This document shows, piece after piece, positions 26,482-34,816 of a stretch of 64,000 nt of DNA. The notes under the pieces are model-generated. The model worked only from the letters and a program-made list of their open reading frames with translations. It was not told the DNA's origin and ran no database searches. Within the stretch, counting starts at the first letter, position 1. The number at the start of each line of letters is the position of its first letter. The stretch comes from Actinomyces sp. ph3 (lineage in GTDB: Bacteria; Actinomycetota; Actinomycetes; Actinomycetales; Actinomycetaceae), in assembly GCF_000308055.1 (NCBI RefSeq), contig NZ_CAGY01000007.1:119693-183692 (forward strand). Direction: 5' to 3'. The position numbers were made by a program, and so were the translations under genes.

Positions 26482-26528
26482 AATGAGTGGGTGGGAGGAA
26501 ACCCTGTGTTTCCTCCCACCCACTCATT
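26482..26528. terminator. 20-bp perfect bidirectional hairpin
   Basis: Arms 26482-26501 and 26509-26528 pair perfectly around a 7-nt loop. On the plus strand it ends in TTTT. It separates the methyltransferase (+) from the subtilase-like gene (-), whose ends converge here. Confidence 0.85.
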
Positions 26529-26545
26529 TTCAGATCAGCGTTCCG

Positions 26546-27835
26546 CTACTTCTTTTTCTTGTGGAAGCGCGGGCTTGTGCCCAGGTGGACTGGAGACGAA
26601 ATATAGTCGCCACCCGGGGAAGCCGCGGAATCATCAAGGCCACGATAGACATAGTTAGGATCTTCGTGCTCCAGCTCTAATGGGAACTTGATTCCATCAG
26701 CGTAATCTGCAACCTCTTGAGGTAGTGGAATTGAGCCACCTTCTGAGGAGCCAAATCCCGAGGCAACAGAACCGTCAAGAAGGTGTGGCAGTTTCGCCTT
26801 ATCTGCAAGAGGATTCTCGTCTGGAAATTGAGAGGGGTCAGTGCTGAGCATTTTCTCAAGATCCGTTGGACCGAATCCTGTTCGTTCGTTCCAGGAGTTC
26901 CCAGGATTCGTGCCAGATCGGATCAAAAGCTGAAGAAGCTGGTTTGAGGTTGCCTGCGGCCATTTCTCACGCGCCAAGGCAAGAAAACCCGCAGTGATTG
27001 CGGGAGCACAGCTCAGGCACTCCACCTTTTCGACATTTTTGTCTGGATATACCCGCGCATTGATGTTTGCACCAACAGAGGCGGTAACCGTGTGTTGACT
27101 CCACGAAGAACGCGCCGTGAGCTGCCCATCGGTCGAAATATTTGTAACCCCAACGACACCGGAGAATAATGAATACGAGCGTAGCGACAAATCAAGCGGC
27201 TCATCACCAACGCTTGCAACGACTGGAACCCCTCGTGCCATCGCGTGTGCGAAGGCCCACTTGTAGTAGTCCTTAATGTCCTGCATCATAAAACCTACGT
27301 CGAACCCCAAATCAGCATAGGGAACCGCAAGCACAATGAGTTGTGCTCCATCGTCTACAGCCTGATGAATGAGATTTCGTATCTGGAACTTCGGTATTCC
27401 TCGGTCGTCTACGCACTCACCTGAAACATCGTAGTGAGATCCCGAAAGGCTATAAGTCATCAGCGTCGCTCCTGGGGCAACGCCATACGACTGCGATACC
27501 AAGACCGATGCCATAACAGTTGGACGCGTCAATGTTTGAGTAATCGGATCAAACTTGCACGGGCTTTTATCAATAATTGACGCCCCGGCAAGTTCAGGAG
27601 CAGAGGTGTCAACTTGGCCTCCAATGAGAGCGATCTTGACTCCCTTACCGGTAATACCTTTCGCTTTCACTTGGTCCAAGTGATAGTACGAAACATAATC
27701 TTGTCCGGTGATGGCATCATCTGCCACTGCGTCACGCAGTGGGACAAACGCACCGGCAACAATCAACGCACATGCACTTCCTGTACCGATAAGTGCCCGC
27801 GCTACCTTGCGATGTGAAAAAAGCATTGATTTCAT
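26546..27835 (-). CDS. Secreted subtilisin-fold (S8) protein with degenerate catalytic site
   Basis: A signal peptide (basic MKSMLFSHRKVAR then a hydrophobic stretch ending near AVA-DD) is followed by an S8-type domain. In place of the usual catalytic segments it has ALIGGQVD (Asp to Gly), RPTVMAS where HGTxVAG is expected (His to Arg), and ASVGDEP where AAGNxG is expected (oxyanion Asn to Asp). SCAPAITAG still has a Ser at the nucleophile position. It is therefore probably a pseudopeptidase. Four Cys could form disulfides, as in mycosins. There is no C-terminal membrane anchor; the tail ends in four Lys. The ATG at 27835 has AAGGAG upstream, 19 bp after the lipoprotein stop. Function unknown; binding or scaffolding is a guess. 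Confidence 0.8.
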   Translation of the reverse strand: MKSMLFSHRKVARALIGTGSACALIVAGAFVPLRDAVADDAITGQDYVSYYHLDQVKAKGITGKGVKIALIGGQVDTSAPELAGASIIDKSPCKFDPITQTLTRPTVMASVLVSQSYGVAPGATLMTYSLSGSHYDVSGECVDDRGIPKFQIRNLIHQAVDDGAQLIVLAVPYADLGFDVGFMMQDIKDYYKWAFAHAMARGVPVVASVGDEPLDLSLRSYSLFSGVVGVTNISTDGQLTARSSWSQHTVTASVGANINARVYPDKNVEKVECLSCAPAITAGFLALAREKWPQATSNQLLQLLIRSGTNPGNSWNERTGFGPTDLEKMLSTDPSQFPDENPLADKAKLPHLLDGSVASGFGSSEGGSIPLPQEVADYADGIKFPLELEHEDPNYVYRGLDDSAASPGGDYISSPVHLGTSPRFHKKKK

Positions 27836-27854
27836 TTCGCTTCTCCTTGACCTT

Positions 27855-28403
27855 TCACTTCGCAACCTGGAAACGACGAACCAGGGGCTGTCCATTCACC
27901 TGTGTCGCATCGCTATCAATTGTCAGGGTCCAGACGTATTCTGCCCCGCCAGAACCTTTTTCAACCTCGACGGTCCACTCTGAGTAGTATTCACATCCCT
28001 GATCCACGCAGAGTTCGTAGCCGTCTTCGCCCAAGCGCCAATAGTCGGCGGCTGACATGTACAGGTAGGCGTAATCATTCTTATCGGCTTCGACCGTACC
28101 GTCGGTTTTGAGCTCGTAGGTCCGCTGATAGGCGATCGGCGGTTCCTTCATCAAGAGTTTGGTCCCGATCATCTTGTTTAAGGCCACTGCCTGTTGTCCG
28201 ATTTCTGCGCGTTCAGAGGCAGAAGATGCCGCTTCCATCCTGGAAATCAAGGTATTCTTCTGCCCCTCAGGGATATTCTTCATCGCGCGAATATCATCAC
28301 TGCTCACGTTCGATGTTCCCAATAAGGAACATCCGGCAAGGCTTCCCCCAAGAAAAAGGCCACATAGTGCCGCGACGATACGGCAGCCCCTGTTCACAGA
28401 CAT
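27855..28403 (-). CDS. Putative lipoprotein
   Basis: 182-residue exported protein with a lipoprotein signal peptide: basic N terminus, hydrophobic core and the lipobox LAGC with Cys25 as the lipidated residue. The mature part has a helical region (residues ~30-85) and a C-terminal beta-rich domain with two Cys (LCVDQGCEYY) that may form a disulfide. No family is recognised. I chose the ATG at 28403; an ATG at 28463 would start outside the signal peptide. It is followed at 19 bp by the subtilisin-like gene, so the two probably form an operon and may act together on the cell surface. Confidence 0.75.
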   Translation of the reverse strand: MSVNRGCRIVAALCGLFLGGSLAGCSLLGTSNVSSDDIRAMKNIPEGQKNTLISRMEAASSASERAEIGQQAVALNKMIGTKLLMKEPPIAYQRTYELKTDGTVEADKNDYAYLYMSAADYWRLGEDGYELCVDQGCEYYSEWTVEVEKGSGGAEYVWTLTIDSDATQVNGQPLVRRFQVAK

Positions 28404-28469
28404 CTCGACTCTCTTTCTTCTTGAACAGAAAACAGAATACGGTAGTCCACGGAGCAATCTCAAATGTCT

Positions 28470-29465
28470 CTATTGAAGCGCTGACAGCACAACTTGACGG
28501 GCAGTCTGTAACGCGGCCTCGGTACTGGTGGCGGTGCCCTCACCGCTACGATCAATCCACATGATTCTTGGGTCACGGCGCAACCACTTCACCTGCCTGC
28601 GAGCCAACTGACGCGTTGCCAAGGCAACAGAATCAATGGCCTCAGGGATCGTCATATCACCGTCAATAACAGCAAGGGCCTGCGCATAACCGGTTGCTTT
28701 GGCCGCAGTCTTTGTATGTCGAAGCCCCAATCGGTCTAGTTCCCGTGTTTCTTCGATGAGCCCCTGGTCAAACATCAAGCGAGTGCGCTGTGCAATACGT
28801 TGGTCAAGCTCATCCATCGGCCAACGAAGCGCAAGCATGACGGCTGGCGCAGCGTACACATACTGCGGCATCGATGAAGAATAGGGTTTCCCCGTGAGCT
28901 CAATGACTTCAAGCGCCCGAATAATTCTGCGCGCATTGTTGGCATCAATGCGCTGAGCAGAGACTGGATCTAATTCCTCGAGCCGATGAAAAAGAACAGC
29001 CGCTCCCCCGGGCTGGCGAGATTCTTCCTCGAGGCTTCTCCGAAGCTTAGGATCTGTTCCCGGAAAGTCAATCTGATCCAAAAGCGCCCGCTGGTAAAGC
29101 CCCGAACCGCCAGCGACAACTGCAAGATTCGAGCGAGCATGAATCTGCGCAATATCGGCGCGCGCGTACTTCTGGTAGGAAGCGACGGAGGCCTCGTCGC
29201 TAATCTCCAAGACATCTATTTGATGATGAGGAATTCCGCGACGCTCTTCAAGCGGAGTTTTCGCCGTACCGATATCCATTCCACGGTAAAGCTGAAGCGC
29301 ATCTGCAGAAACCAGCTCCCCAGCGTGCGCCCCCATATCCGCGGGCAGGCGCTGTGCGAGATCTAGTGCAAGATCACTTTTTCCCGAGGCCGTAGGACCC
29401 ACCACCGCAACGATCAGTTGCGATGGCTGATCTAGAGTGGGCAATGCGGTATCAGGCATTTCCAT
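28470..29465 (-). CDS. miaA: tRNA dimethylallyltransferase MiaA
   Basis: Adds a dimethylallyl group to A37 of tRNAs reading U-starting codons, the step before MiaB. The P-loop [28 protein letters not shown] and [14 protein letters not shown] motifs are clear, with a C-terminal [13 protein letters not shown]. The ATG at 29465 (or 29459) overlaps the miaB stop. About 331 residues. In many actinobacteria dapF follows miaA; here the lipoprotein gene does. Confidence 0.95.
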   Translation of the reverse strand: MEMPDTALPTLDQPSQLIVAVVGPTASGKSDLALDLAQRLPADMGAHAGELVSADALQLYRGMDIGTAKTPLEERRGIPHHQIDVLEISDEASVASYQKYARADIAQIHARSNLAVVAGGSGLYQRALLDQIDFPGTDPKLRRSLEEESRQPGGAAVLFHRLEELDPVSAQRIDANNARRIIRALEVIELTGKPYSSSMPQYVYAAPAVMLALRWPMDELDQRIAQRTRLMFDQGLIEETRELDRLGLRHTKTAAKATGYAQALAVIDGDMTIPEAIDSVALATRQLARRQVKWLRRDPRIMWIDRSGEGTATSTEAALQTARQVVLSALQ

Positions 29466-30990
29466 TCGGGGCCCCGATACGGATGCGAGGCATACCAAGG
29501 GAGATCCTCGAATCTTCTTCGTGCGCTTGACGCTTTTGCCAAGCATCTCCCGCACGGGTCCGACGAAGTTCAAAGAGACCGCCATCTTCCAACGCTGAAT
29601 CAGCAATGAGGTGGTGAGGCGCACCGTGCGTTACACGGGCGCGAAGCATGTCACCGGGACGCGGACGATCTGCTTCGCTCATCCCCAGGGGAAGGGCAAC
29701 GTGAACCAGGCGGTTATCACGTGCTCGTCCAGAAATACGGTGGGTCGCTCCGTCTTTACGACCTTCTCCTGCGGCAACAAGCACCTCAACTTCATTTCCG
29801 ACGAGTGCGGCATTGTCCTCGGCACAAATGCGTTCCTGCAGAGCCAAGAGGCGCTTGTAACGTTCAAGAGCAACGTCTTGTGGTACCTGATCCTCTCGGT
29901 CAGCAGCCGGAGTACCGGGACGCGGAGAGTAGAGGAAAGTAAAGGCAGAACTGAAGCGCGCTTCTTCAACAACTTCAAGAGTCTGTTGGAAGTCTTCTTC
30001 GGTCTCTCCCGGGAATCCGACAATGATGTCCGTGGTAATTGCTGCGTCGGGAATTGCAGCACGAACACGCGAAAGAATTCCCATGAAACGCTCACGGCGG
30101 TAGGAGCGGCGCATTTGACGCAGGACCGCGTCCGAACCCGACTGAAGCGGCATGTGCAAAGAGGGCATGACAGTTGGAGTCTCGGCCATCGCCTCAATCA
30201 CGTCATCGGTGAAGGCCGCCGGGTGTGGGCTTGTAAAACGAACGCGCTCCAAACCGTCAATCTTGCCTACGGCTCGCAAAAGATCAGCGAAAGCTCCACG
30301 CTGACCAAAACTTACTCCGTAAGAGTTAACGTTTTGTCCCAGAAGGGTAACTTCAATTGCACCTTCATCCACGACAGCTTGCACTTCTTCAAGAATTTCA
30401 CCGGGACGGCGATCACGTTCTTTTCCGCGAAGGTGGGGAACGATGCAGAAGGTGCAGGTGTTATTACAGCCAACTGAGATTGAGACCCACGCTGCGTATG
30501 CACTTTCACGGTGAGTGGGAAGCGTTGAAGGAAAAACCTTCAGAGATTCTTCGATTTCAACAGCCGCTTCGCGATTGTGCTCTGCACGGCGAAGAAGCGC
30601 AGGAAGGACATCAATATTGTGAGTACCGAAAACTGCATCGACCCAGGGAGCTTTTTCAATGATCCCGTCACGCATCTGTTGAGCAAGGCAACCGCCTACT
30701 GCAATTTGCATTCCCGGACGTTCACGTTTCACTGCTGCGAGCTGCCCAAGGTTTCCAAATAAACGCGTTGCGGCATTCTCACGAACAGAGCAGGTGTTGA
30801 TAACAATGACGTCTGCACCCATGTCACCGGCGTCGGTTGCGCGCGCTGCTGCGGCAGGAACGCGATCGACTGGGACCAAGCCCGCCTTCTCTAAGAGGCC
30901 CGAAATACGTTCGGAGTCATGCTCATTCATCTGGCACCCAAGGGTGCGTACCGCGTAGGTTCGCGGGAAGTCCATCATTTCAACACTCAT
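29452..30990 (-). CDS. miaB: tRNA-2-methylthio-N6-dimethylallyladenosine synthase MiaB
   Basis: Radical-SAM methylthiotransferase acting on i6A37 of tRNA. The N-terminal MTTase domain has Cys in [21 protein letters not shown] and GGCLAQQ (auxiliary 4Fe-4S cluster); the radical SAM cluster is [10 protein letters not shown]-terminal TRAM domain ([16 protein letters not shown]) binds RNA. 512 residues, full length with a somewhat extended tail. Start at 30990, 12 bp after cinA. Confidence 0.96.
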   Translation of the reverse strand: MSVEMMDFPRTYAVRTLGCQMNEHDSERISGLLEKAGLVPVDRVPAAAARATDAGDMGADVIVINTCSVRENAATRLFGNLGQLAAVKRERPGMQIAVGGCLAQQMRDGIIEKAPWVDAVFGTHNIDVLPALLRRAEHNREAAVEIEESLKVFPSTLPTHRESAYAAWVSISVGCNNTCTFCIVPHLRGKERDRRPGEILEEVQAVVDEGAIEVTLLGQNVNSYGVSFGQRGAFADLLRAVGKIDGLERVRFTSPHPAAFTDDVIEAMAETPTVMPSLHMPLQSGSDAVLRQMRRSYRRERFMGILSRVRAAIPDAAITTDIIVGFPGETEEDFQQTLEVVEEARFSSAFTFLYSPRPGTPAADREDQVPQDVALERYKRLLALQERICAEDNAALVGNEVEVLVAAGEGRKDGATHRISGRARDNRLVHVALPLGMSEADRPRPGDMLRARVTHGAPHHLIADSALEDGGLFELRRTRAGDAWQKRQAHEEDSRISLGMPRIRIGAPNGNA

Positions 30991-31002
30991 CGTCGTTGAA
31001 TT

Positions 31003-31503
31003 CTAGCGCGTATGGATATTTGGTGTCGCTTTCAGCACTTCCCTGAATAGTAAAAGTGCGCCGATCACTGCACCCTGCCGGACCTGGTCGCGGTCTCCAC
31101 TCAGATCAAGTCGCTCTACACGCGAGCCACCTTCCCACGCGCAACCCACATAGACCGTTCCAGCAGGATGTCCATCAGCAGAGCCCGGACCCGCGACTCC
31201 AGTCGTTGACAAACCAAAATCCGCACCCATAAGTGTGCGAACTCCCTGTGCCATTTGTCGAGCAACTTCATCATCAACGGGACCCGTCTGCGCAAGGCGT
31301 TGATCGCTCACCTTCAAAACCGAATGCTTCGTATCTGTCGCGTAGGTACAGACTCCCCCACGCACAGCGTTTGAGGCACCCGGTACGTGAACGAAGGCCG
31401 CGCACAAAAGACCACCGGTTAAGGACTCTGCAACAGCAACAGTGAGGCCTGCATTGCTTAAATCAGTAATCAGTTCCTGACAGATAGCATCTTCAGTACT
31501 CAT
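31003..31503 (-). CDS. CinA C-terminal domain protein (PncC-type amidohydrolase)
   Basis: 166-residue stand-alone CinA C-terminal domain, which in characterised members deamidates nicotinamide mononucleotide. AESLTGGLLCAAFVHVPGASNAVRGGVCTYA, the TGPVDDEVARQMA segment and TTGVAGPGSADGHPAGTVYVG are the family motifs. The ATG at 31503 lies inside the end of recX (11-bp overlap) with a GGCAGGG site. In many actinobacteria cinA sits between pgsA and clgR; here it is after recX. Confidence 0.9.
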   Translation of the reverse strand: MSTEDAICQELITDLSNAGLTVAVAESLTGGLLCAAFVHVPGASNAVRGGVCTYATDTKHSVLKVSDQRLAQTGPVDDEVARQMAQGVRTLMGADFGLSTTGVAGPGSADGHPAGTVYVGCAWEGGSRVERLDLSGDRDQVRQGAVIGALLLFREVLKATPNIHTR

Positions 31504-32089
31504 CATCCCTGCCTTCGACGATTGCATCAAGCACACGTATACAAACCTGCGGAGAATATCCCTTGCGTCCAAGCATCGAGAAAATACGTCGACGCGCAAC
31601 TTGATCATCGCAATTTGGCATCGATCGCATCTTCTTCTGAGCAAGGTTTAAAGCACGCTCAAACTGTTCATCGACTCCGATTTCTGAGAGCACGGTATCG
31701 ATGATCTCCGGGGAGATCCCTTTCCGATGAAGATCGACGCGAAGTGCAGAACCTGTTTTCCCGCCTGCCTCGAAACGTCCCCGAGAGAAGGCACGCGCAA
31801 AGGCAAGATCATCTACCAACCCCAATTGAATGAGGCGTTCGATAACAGAGGCAGCCACTTCAGAAGAGAAGCCGCGACTGGTTATTGCGGTTTCTAATTC
31901 GCTTCGTGAACGGGCACGAACATCGAGCTGACGAAGTGCTACTTCACGCGCAGCCTCGAATGCAGCTTGCCCTTCTAGAGCAGCATTGCGCTGGCGCATA
32001 AGAGCCTGGCGTTCCGCCGGGCTCTTAGTGCGCGTGCGCGGACGAACATCCTCTTCTGATGTGGTCTCTGGGTCGTAATAACGGACCAT
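31493..32089 (-). CDS. recX: RecA regulator RecX
   Basis: Modulator of RecA filaments. 198 residues, rich in charged helices with the three-helix repeats of the family (ARSRSELETAITSRGFS, GLVDDLAFARAFSRGR, LGRKGYSPQVCIRVLD). It starts 3 bp after the recA stop, with no strong ribosome site, so translational coupling to recA is likely. The N-terminal ~35 residues are variable and charged. Confidence 0.93.
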   Translation of the reverse strand: MVRYYDPETTSEEDVRPRTRTKSPAERQALMRQRNAALEGQAAFEAAREVALRQLDVRARSRSELETAITSRGFSSEVAASVIERLIQLGLVDDLAFARAFSRGRFEAGGKTGSALRVDLHRKGISPEIIDTVLSEIGVDEQFERALNLAQKKMRSMPNCDDQVARRRIFSMLGRKGYSPQVCIRVLDAIVEGRDDEY

Positions 32090-32092
32090 TAA

Positions 32093-33184
32093 CTAGAAGC
32101 CAGCATCCTCGAGTGAGTCATCGATATCTGACGTAGCCGGCTCTGTCAGTTCGCCATCTTGCACGCCGATTCCCAAAGAGACCAAGATCTTCTGTTCAAT
32201 TTCATTAGCCAATTCGGGATTATCCGAGAGGAACTGGCGAACATTTTCCTTGCCTTGCCCAAGCTGATCATCACCATAGGTAAACCAAGAGCCAGACTTA
32301 CGGATGATGCCAGTTTCCACACCCATGTCGATAATCGAGCCTTCGCGGGAGATGCCCTTACCGTAGACGATATCGAACTCAGCCTGCTTGAAAGGCGGAG
32401 CCATCTTGTTCTTGACGATCTTTGCGCGGGTACGGTTACCGACGGGAGCTCCAGCTTCCTTCAGGGTTTCAATTCGGCGAACATCAATACGGACGGAGGC
32501 GTAGAACTTCAGAGCCTTACCGCCGGTTGTAGTTTCGGGATTACCGAAGAAAACACCAATCTTTTCACGAAGCTGGTTAATGAAGATTGCGGTTGTTCCG
32601 GTCGCCGACAGAGCGCCGGTAATTTTACGCAGGGCCTGGCTCATCAGTCGGGCCTGCAGGCCGACATGAGAGTCGCCCATCTCGCCTTCGATTTCAGCCT
32701 TAGGCACAAGCGCAGCGACGGAGTCAATGACGATGATGTCAATGCCGCCCGAACGAATCAGCATGTCGGCAATTTCCAGTGCCTGCTCACCGGTATCAGG
32801 TTGGGAGACCAGGAGGTTATCCGTATCAACGCCCAGAGCGCGCGCATAGACGGGGTCAAGTGCGTGTTCAGCGTCGATAAATGCGGCGTTTCCGCCTGCT
32901 TTTTGCGCGCTGGCAACTGCGTGAAGCGCAACGGTCGTCTTACCGGAGGACTCAGGGCCGTAGATTTCGATGACGCGCCCACGAGGCAGACCGCCAATTC
33001 CAAGAGCGACATCAAGAGCCAGAGAACCAGTGGGGATCACCTGCACCGGGGGACGCGAATCATCTCCCAGTCGCATGACAGAGCCCTTACCGAACTGCTT
33101 ATCGATCTGTGAGAGCGCGAGCTCCAAAGCCTTATTTCGGTCCCCATTCGCTGAGGAAGAGGAACCCTTACGAGCTACTGCCAT
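32093..33184 (-). CDS. recA: Recombinase RecA
   Basis: ATP-dependent strand-exchange protein and coprotease for LexA. Walker A GPESSGKT is at residues 76-83; [22 protein letters not shown] carries Walker B and the start of loop L1, and loop L2 lies around [19 protein letters not shown] chose the ATG at 33184 (AAAGG upstream; 363 aa) over 33217. An SOS box lies 169 bp upstream in a 201-bp gap. No intein. Confidence 0.97.
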   Translation of the reverse strand: MAVARKGSSSSANGDRNKALELALSQIDKQFGKGSVMRLGDDSRPPVQVIPTGSLALDVALGIGGLPRGRVIEIYGPESSGKTTVALHAVASAQKAGGNAAFIDAEHALDPVYARALGVDTDNLLVSQPDTGEQALEIADMLIRSGGIDIIVIDSVAALVPKAEIEGEMGDSHVGLQARLMSQALRKITGALSATGTTAIFINQLREKIGVFFGNPETTTGGKALKFYASVRIDVRRIETLKEAGAPVGNRTRAKIVKNKMAPPFKQAEFDIVYGKGISREGSIIDMGVETGIIRKSGSWFTYGDDQLGQGKENVRQFLSDNPELANEIEQKILVSLGIGVQDGELTEPATSDIDDSLEDAGF

Positions 33185-33352
33185 GGTGATACCTTTCGTC
33201 GAAGCCTCTCCGGCCACTGTTCATCTGGTCTATGCAGCAGATCCCCTCTCCGGGGACTACTCAGTGAAGATATGCTCGACCACAGGCATTTGCGACCACT
33301 TTTCCGTATCTGTGGAAAAACTGATCACACTTCACTTCTTCCACAGAATAAA

Positions 33353-33368
33353 TGGAACAAATGTTCGA
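33353..33368. promoter_or_regulatory. SOS box upstream of recA
   Basis: The core GAAC-AAAT-GTTC (33355-33366) is a perfect inverted repeat; the outer bases read TCGA on one side and TGGA/TCCA on the other. On the recA strand a TATTCT box follows directly. A second, shorter palindrome TCGAC-GCAT-GTCGA overlaps it at 33365-33378. Confidence 0.82.
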
Positions 33369-33385
33369 CGCATGTCGACACGCCA

Positions 33386-33634
33386 TTAGGAACGCTTCAA
33401 ACGACGAATCTTCTCACGCTCTTTCGCATCAAGACGATGAACCCAGCGCACAGCCTCGTCTGCATCACTTTCACGAAGTAACTCAGACCAGACCATATCC
33501 GGCGAAACTCCCCTATCAAGAGCCTCCGCGCAGGTTCCCCTTAGCGAAGGTAAATACAGGTCAGCCGTCAATGAGCGCCCAAGGGTGGCCCCAAAGACGT
33601 CATCGACGGCATCCCAAAATTCAGAAAGAGTCAC
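33386..33634 (-). CDS. DUF3046 protein
   Basis: 82-residue actinobacterial protein starting [15 protein letters not shown], with the typical [25 protein letters not shown] core. Function unknown. It almost always lies just upstream of recA, as here, and overlaps the clgR stop by 4 bp. No membrane segment. Confidence 0.88.
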   Translation of the reverse strand: MTLSEFWDAVDDVFGATLGRSLTADLYLPSLRGTCAEALDRGVSPDMVWSELLRESDADEAVRWVHRLDAKEREKIRRLKRS

Positions 33635-34050
33635 GAGATCAGTGTCACCGGGACCAGATTCTCAGGAACAGTGTCCGGAACGACAGTTCCATCCAAGACA
33701 GCCATACGCTCAGAAACCTCGCGCAGGATGTACCACAGCGGCACTCCAAGGGCCTCACTAATCGCGTCAAGAAGTTCAGACGACGCTTCCTTCTGTCCAC
33801 GCTCAACCTCGGAAAGATAACCCAAGGAGACCTGAGCCTCGGAAGAAACTTCTCGCAAAGTACGCCCCTGCTTACGGCGAATCTCACGCAAAACATCGCC
33901 AATTTCAGTGCGCAGCAAGGGAGCGGCTGCACGATCATGGGCGGGGCGATTCATAGCTTGACGATAACCTGCCGCCAACGCCTTCTGCATGGCCAGTTCA
34001 TTCAGTGGACGCACAGAACTCGGGATATTGTTCTTCTGCTTCTTTATCAT
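33631..34050 (-). CDS. clgR: XRE-family regulator ClgR
   Basis: Helix-turn-helix activator of clp protease and stress genes in actinobacteria. The DNA-binding domain ([30 protein letters not shown] region, split by the [16 protein letters not shown] turn) is typical of ClgR, and genomic position between pgsA and DUF3046/recA agrees. The ATG at 34050 has AGGAAG upstream; this gives 139 residues. The C terminus ends VTLIS rather than Ala-Ala, so the ClpP-degradation tail seen in some ClgR proteins is not evident. Inverted repeats upstream may be its own operator. Confidence 0.87.
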   Translation of the reverse strand: MIKKQKNNIPSSVRPLNELAMQKALAAGYRQAMNRPAHDRAAAPLLRTEIGDVLREIRRKQGRTLREVSSEAQVSLGYLSEVERGQKEASSELLDAISEALGVPLWYILREVSERMAVLDGTVVPDTVPENLVPVTLIS

Positions 34051-34107
34051 GTTCTTCCTAACGTCTGAACGACCCTGCCTATTCCCACAATACACGAGGG
34101 ATTTAAA

Positions 34108-34147
34108 AGTTGCGTCTAAGTCGCTCAACTTTGCGCTCAAGGCGCAA
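34108..34147. promoter_or_regulatory. Two adjacent inverted repeats, probable ClgR operator
   Basis: TTGCGC-N5-GCGCAA at 34131-34147 is a perfect 6-5-6 palindrome. Next to it, 34108-34130 has AGTTG/CAACT ends with a GCG inside. GCG-centred palindromes are typical ClgR targets. A TATTGT box on the minus strand further down could be the -10 of clgR, which would put the palindromes around or just upstream of the -35 region. Confidence 0.5.
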
Positions 34148-34153
34148 CTGTAA

Positions 34154-34798
34154 TTACGCCTCGTTTTGAGGCTCAGGATCACGAACCTCGCGGGCAAGAA
34201 TGAGGCCCTCACGCACATACGCAATGCCCGACCAGAGAGTCGCAGCAAGCGCAGTACCCGCAACACACAAAGCCGACATTAAGGCAACTGACGCCCACCC
34301 GCGATTGGCGGGATTGAGGAAGTAGAAATAATCCCAGGGGATCAAGAGAAGGAAAATAGCCAAGACCTGAAGAACGGTCTTAATTTTTCCGGACTGCGAG
34401 GCTGAAACCACGATCCCCCGCCGCAGGAAGAATGCACGCATGACAGTGATTCCCAATTCGCGGATTGCCACAAGGATCGTGAACCACCACGGAAGAACTC
34501 CCTGAATACTCAAAATAATGAACGCGCTGAGTGTGAGAGCCTTATCTGCAATAGGATCGACGACACGACCGAAATCAGTGACCAAACCGTAGGCGCGCGC
34601 AATTTTTCCATCGAGCTGATCGGTTGCAGCAGCAACACAAAACACCAGCAAAGCCCACCACTGCGCGCTCCAGGTGTCCACAAACTTCAAGTAGATGAAT
34701 ACGGGGACTAGCAGCAGGCGAAAAACCGTCAGCGCATTGGGCACATTGATCGTAGAGACCTTCGTATAGCGTTCAACACGCGACACGTGAGTAGCCAC
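34154..34798 (-). CDS. pgsA: CDP-diacylglycerol--glycerol-3-phosphate 3-phosphatidyltransferase
   Basis: Integral membrane enzyme of the CDP-alcohol phosphatidyltransferase family, making phosphatidylglycerol phosphate. The signature D-x2-DG-x2-AR-x8-G-x3-D-x3-D is visible in [10 protein letters not shown] through [10 protein letters not shown], with about five membrane segments. The [17 protein letters not shown] start is typical of PgsA. 214 residues; 18 bp after ftsK. Confidence 0.92.
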   Translation of the reverse strand: MATHVSRVERYTKVSTINVPNALTVFRLLLVPVFIYLKFVDTWSAQWWALLVFCVAAATDQLDGKIARAYGLVTDFGRVVDPIADKALTLSAFIILSIQGVLPWWFTILVAIRELGITVMRAFFLRRGIVVSASQSGKIKTVLQVLAIFLLLIPWDYFYFLNPANRGWASVALMSALCVAGTALAATLWSGIAYVREGLILAREVRDPEPQNEA

Positions 34799-34816
34799 GC
34801 CTTGCCCCTTTGCTTC

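Noticed and set aside
33352..34068. 238-codon plus-strand frame opposite DUF3046 and clgR
   Set aside because: It is antisense to two family-assigned genes and starts within the recA SOS box.
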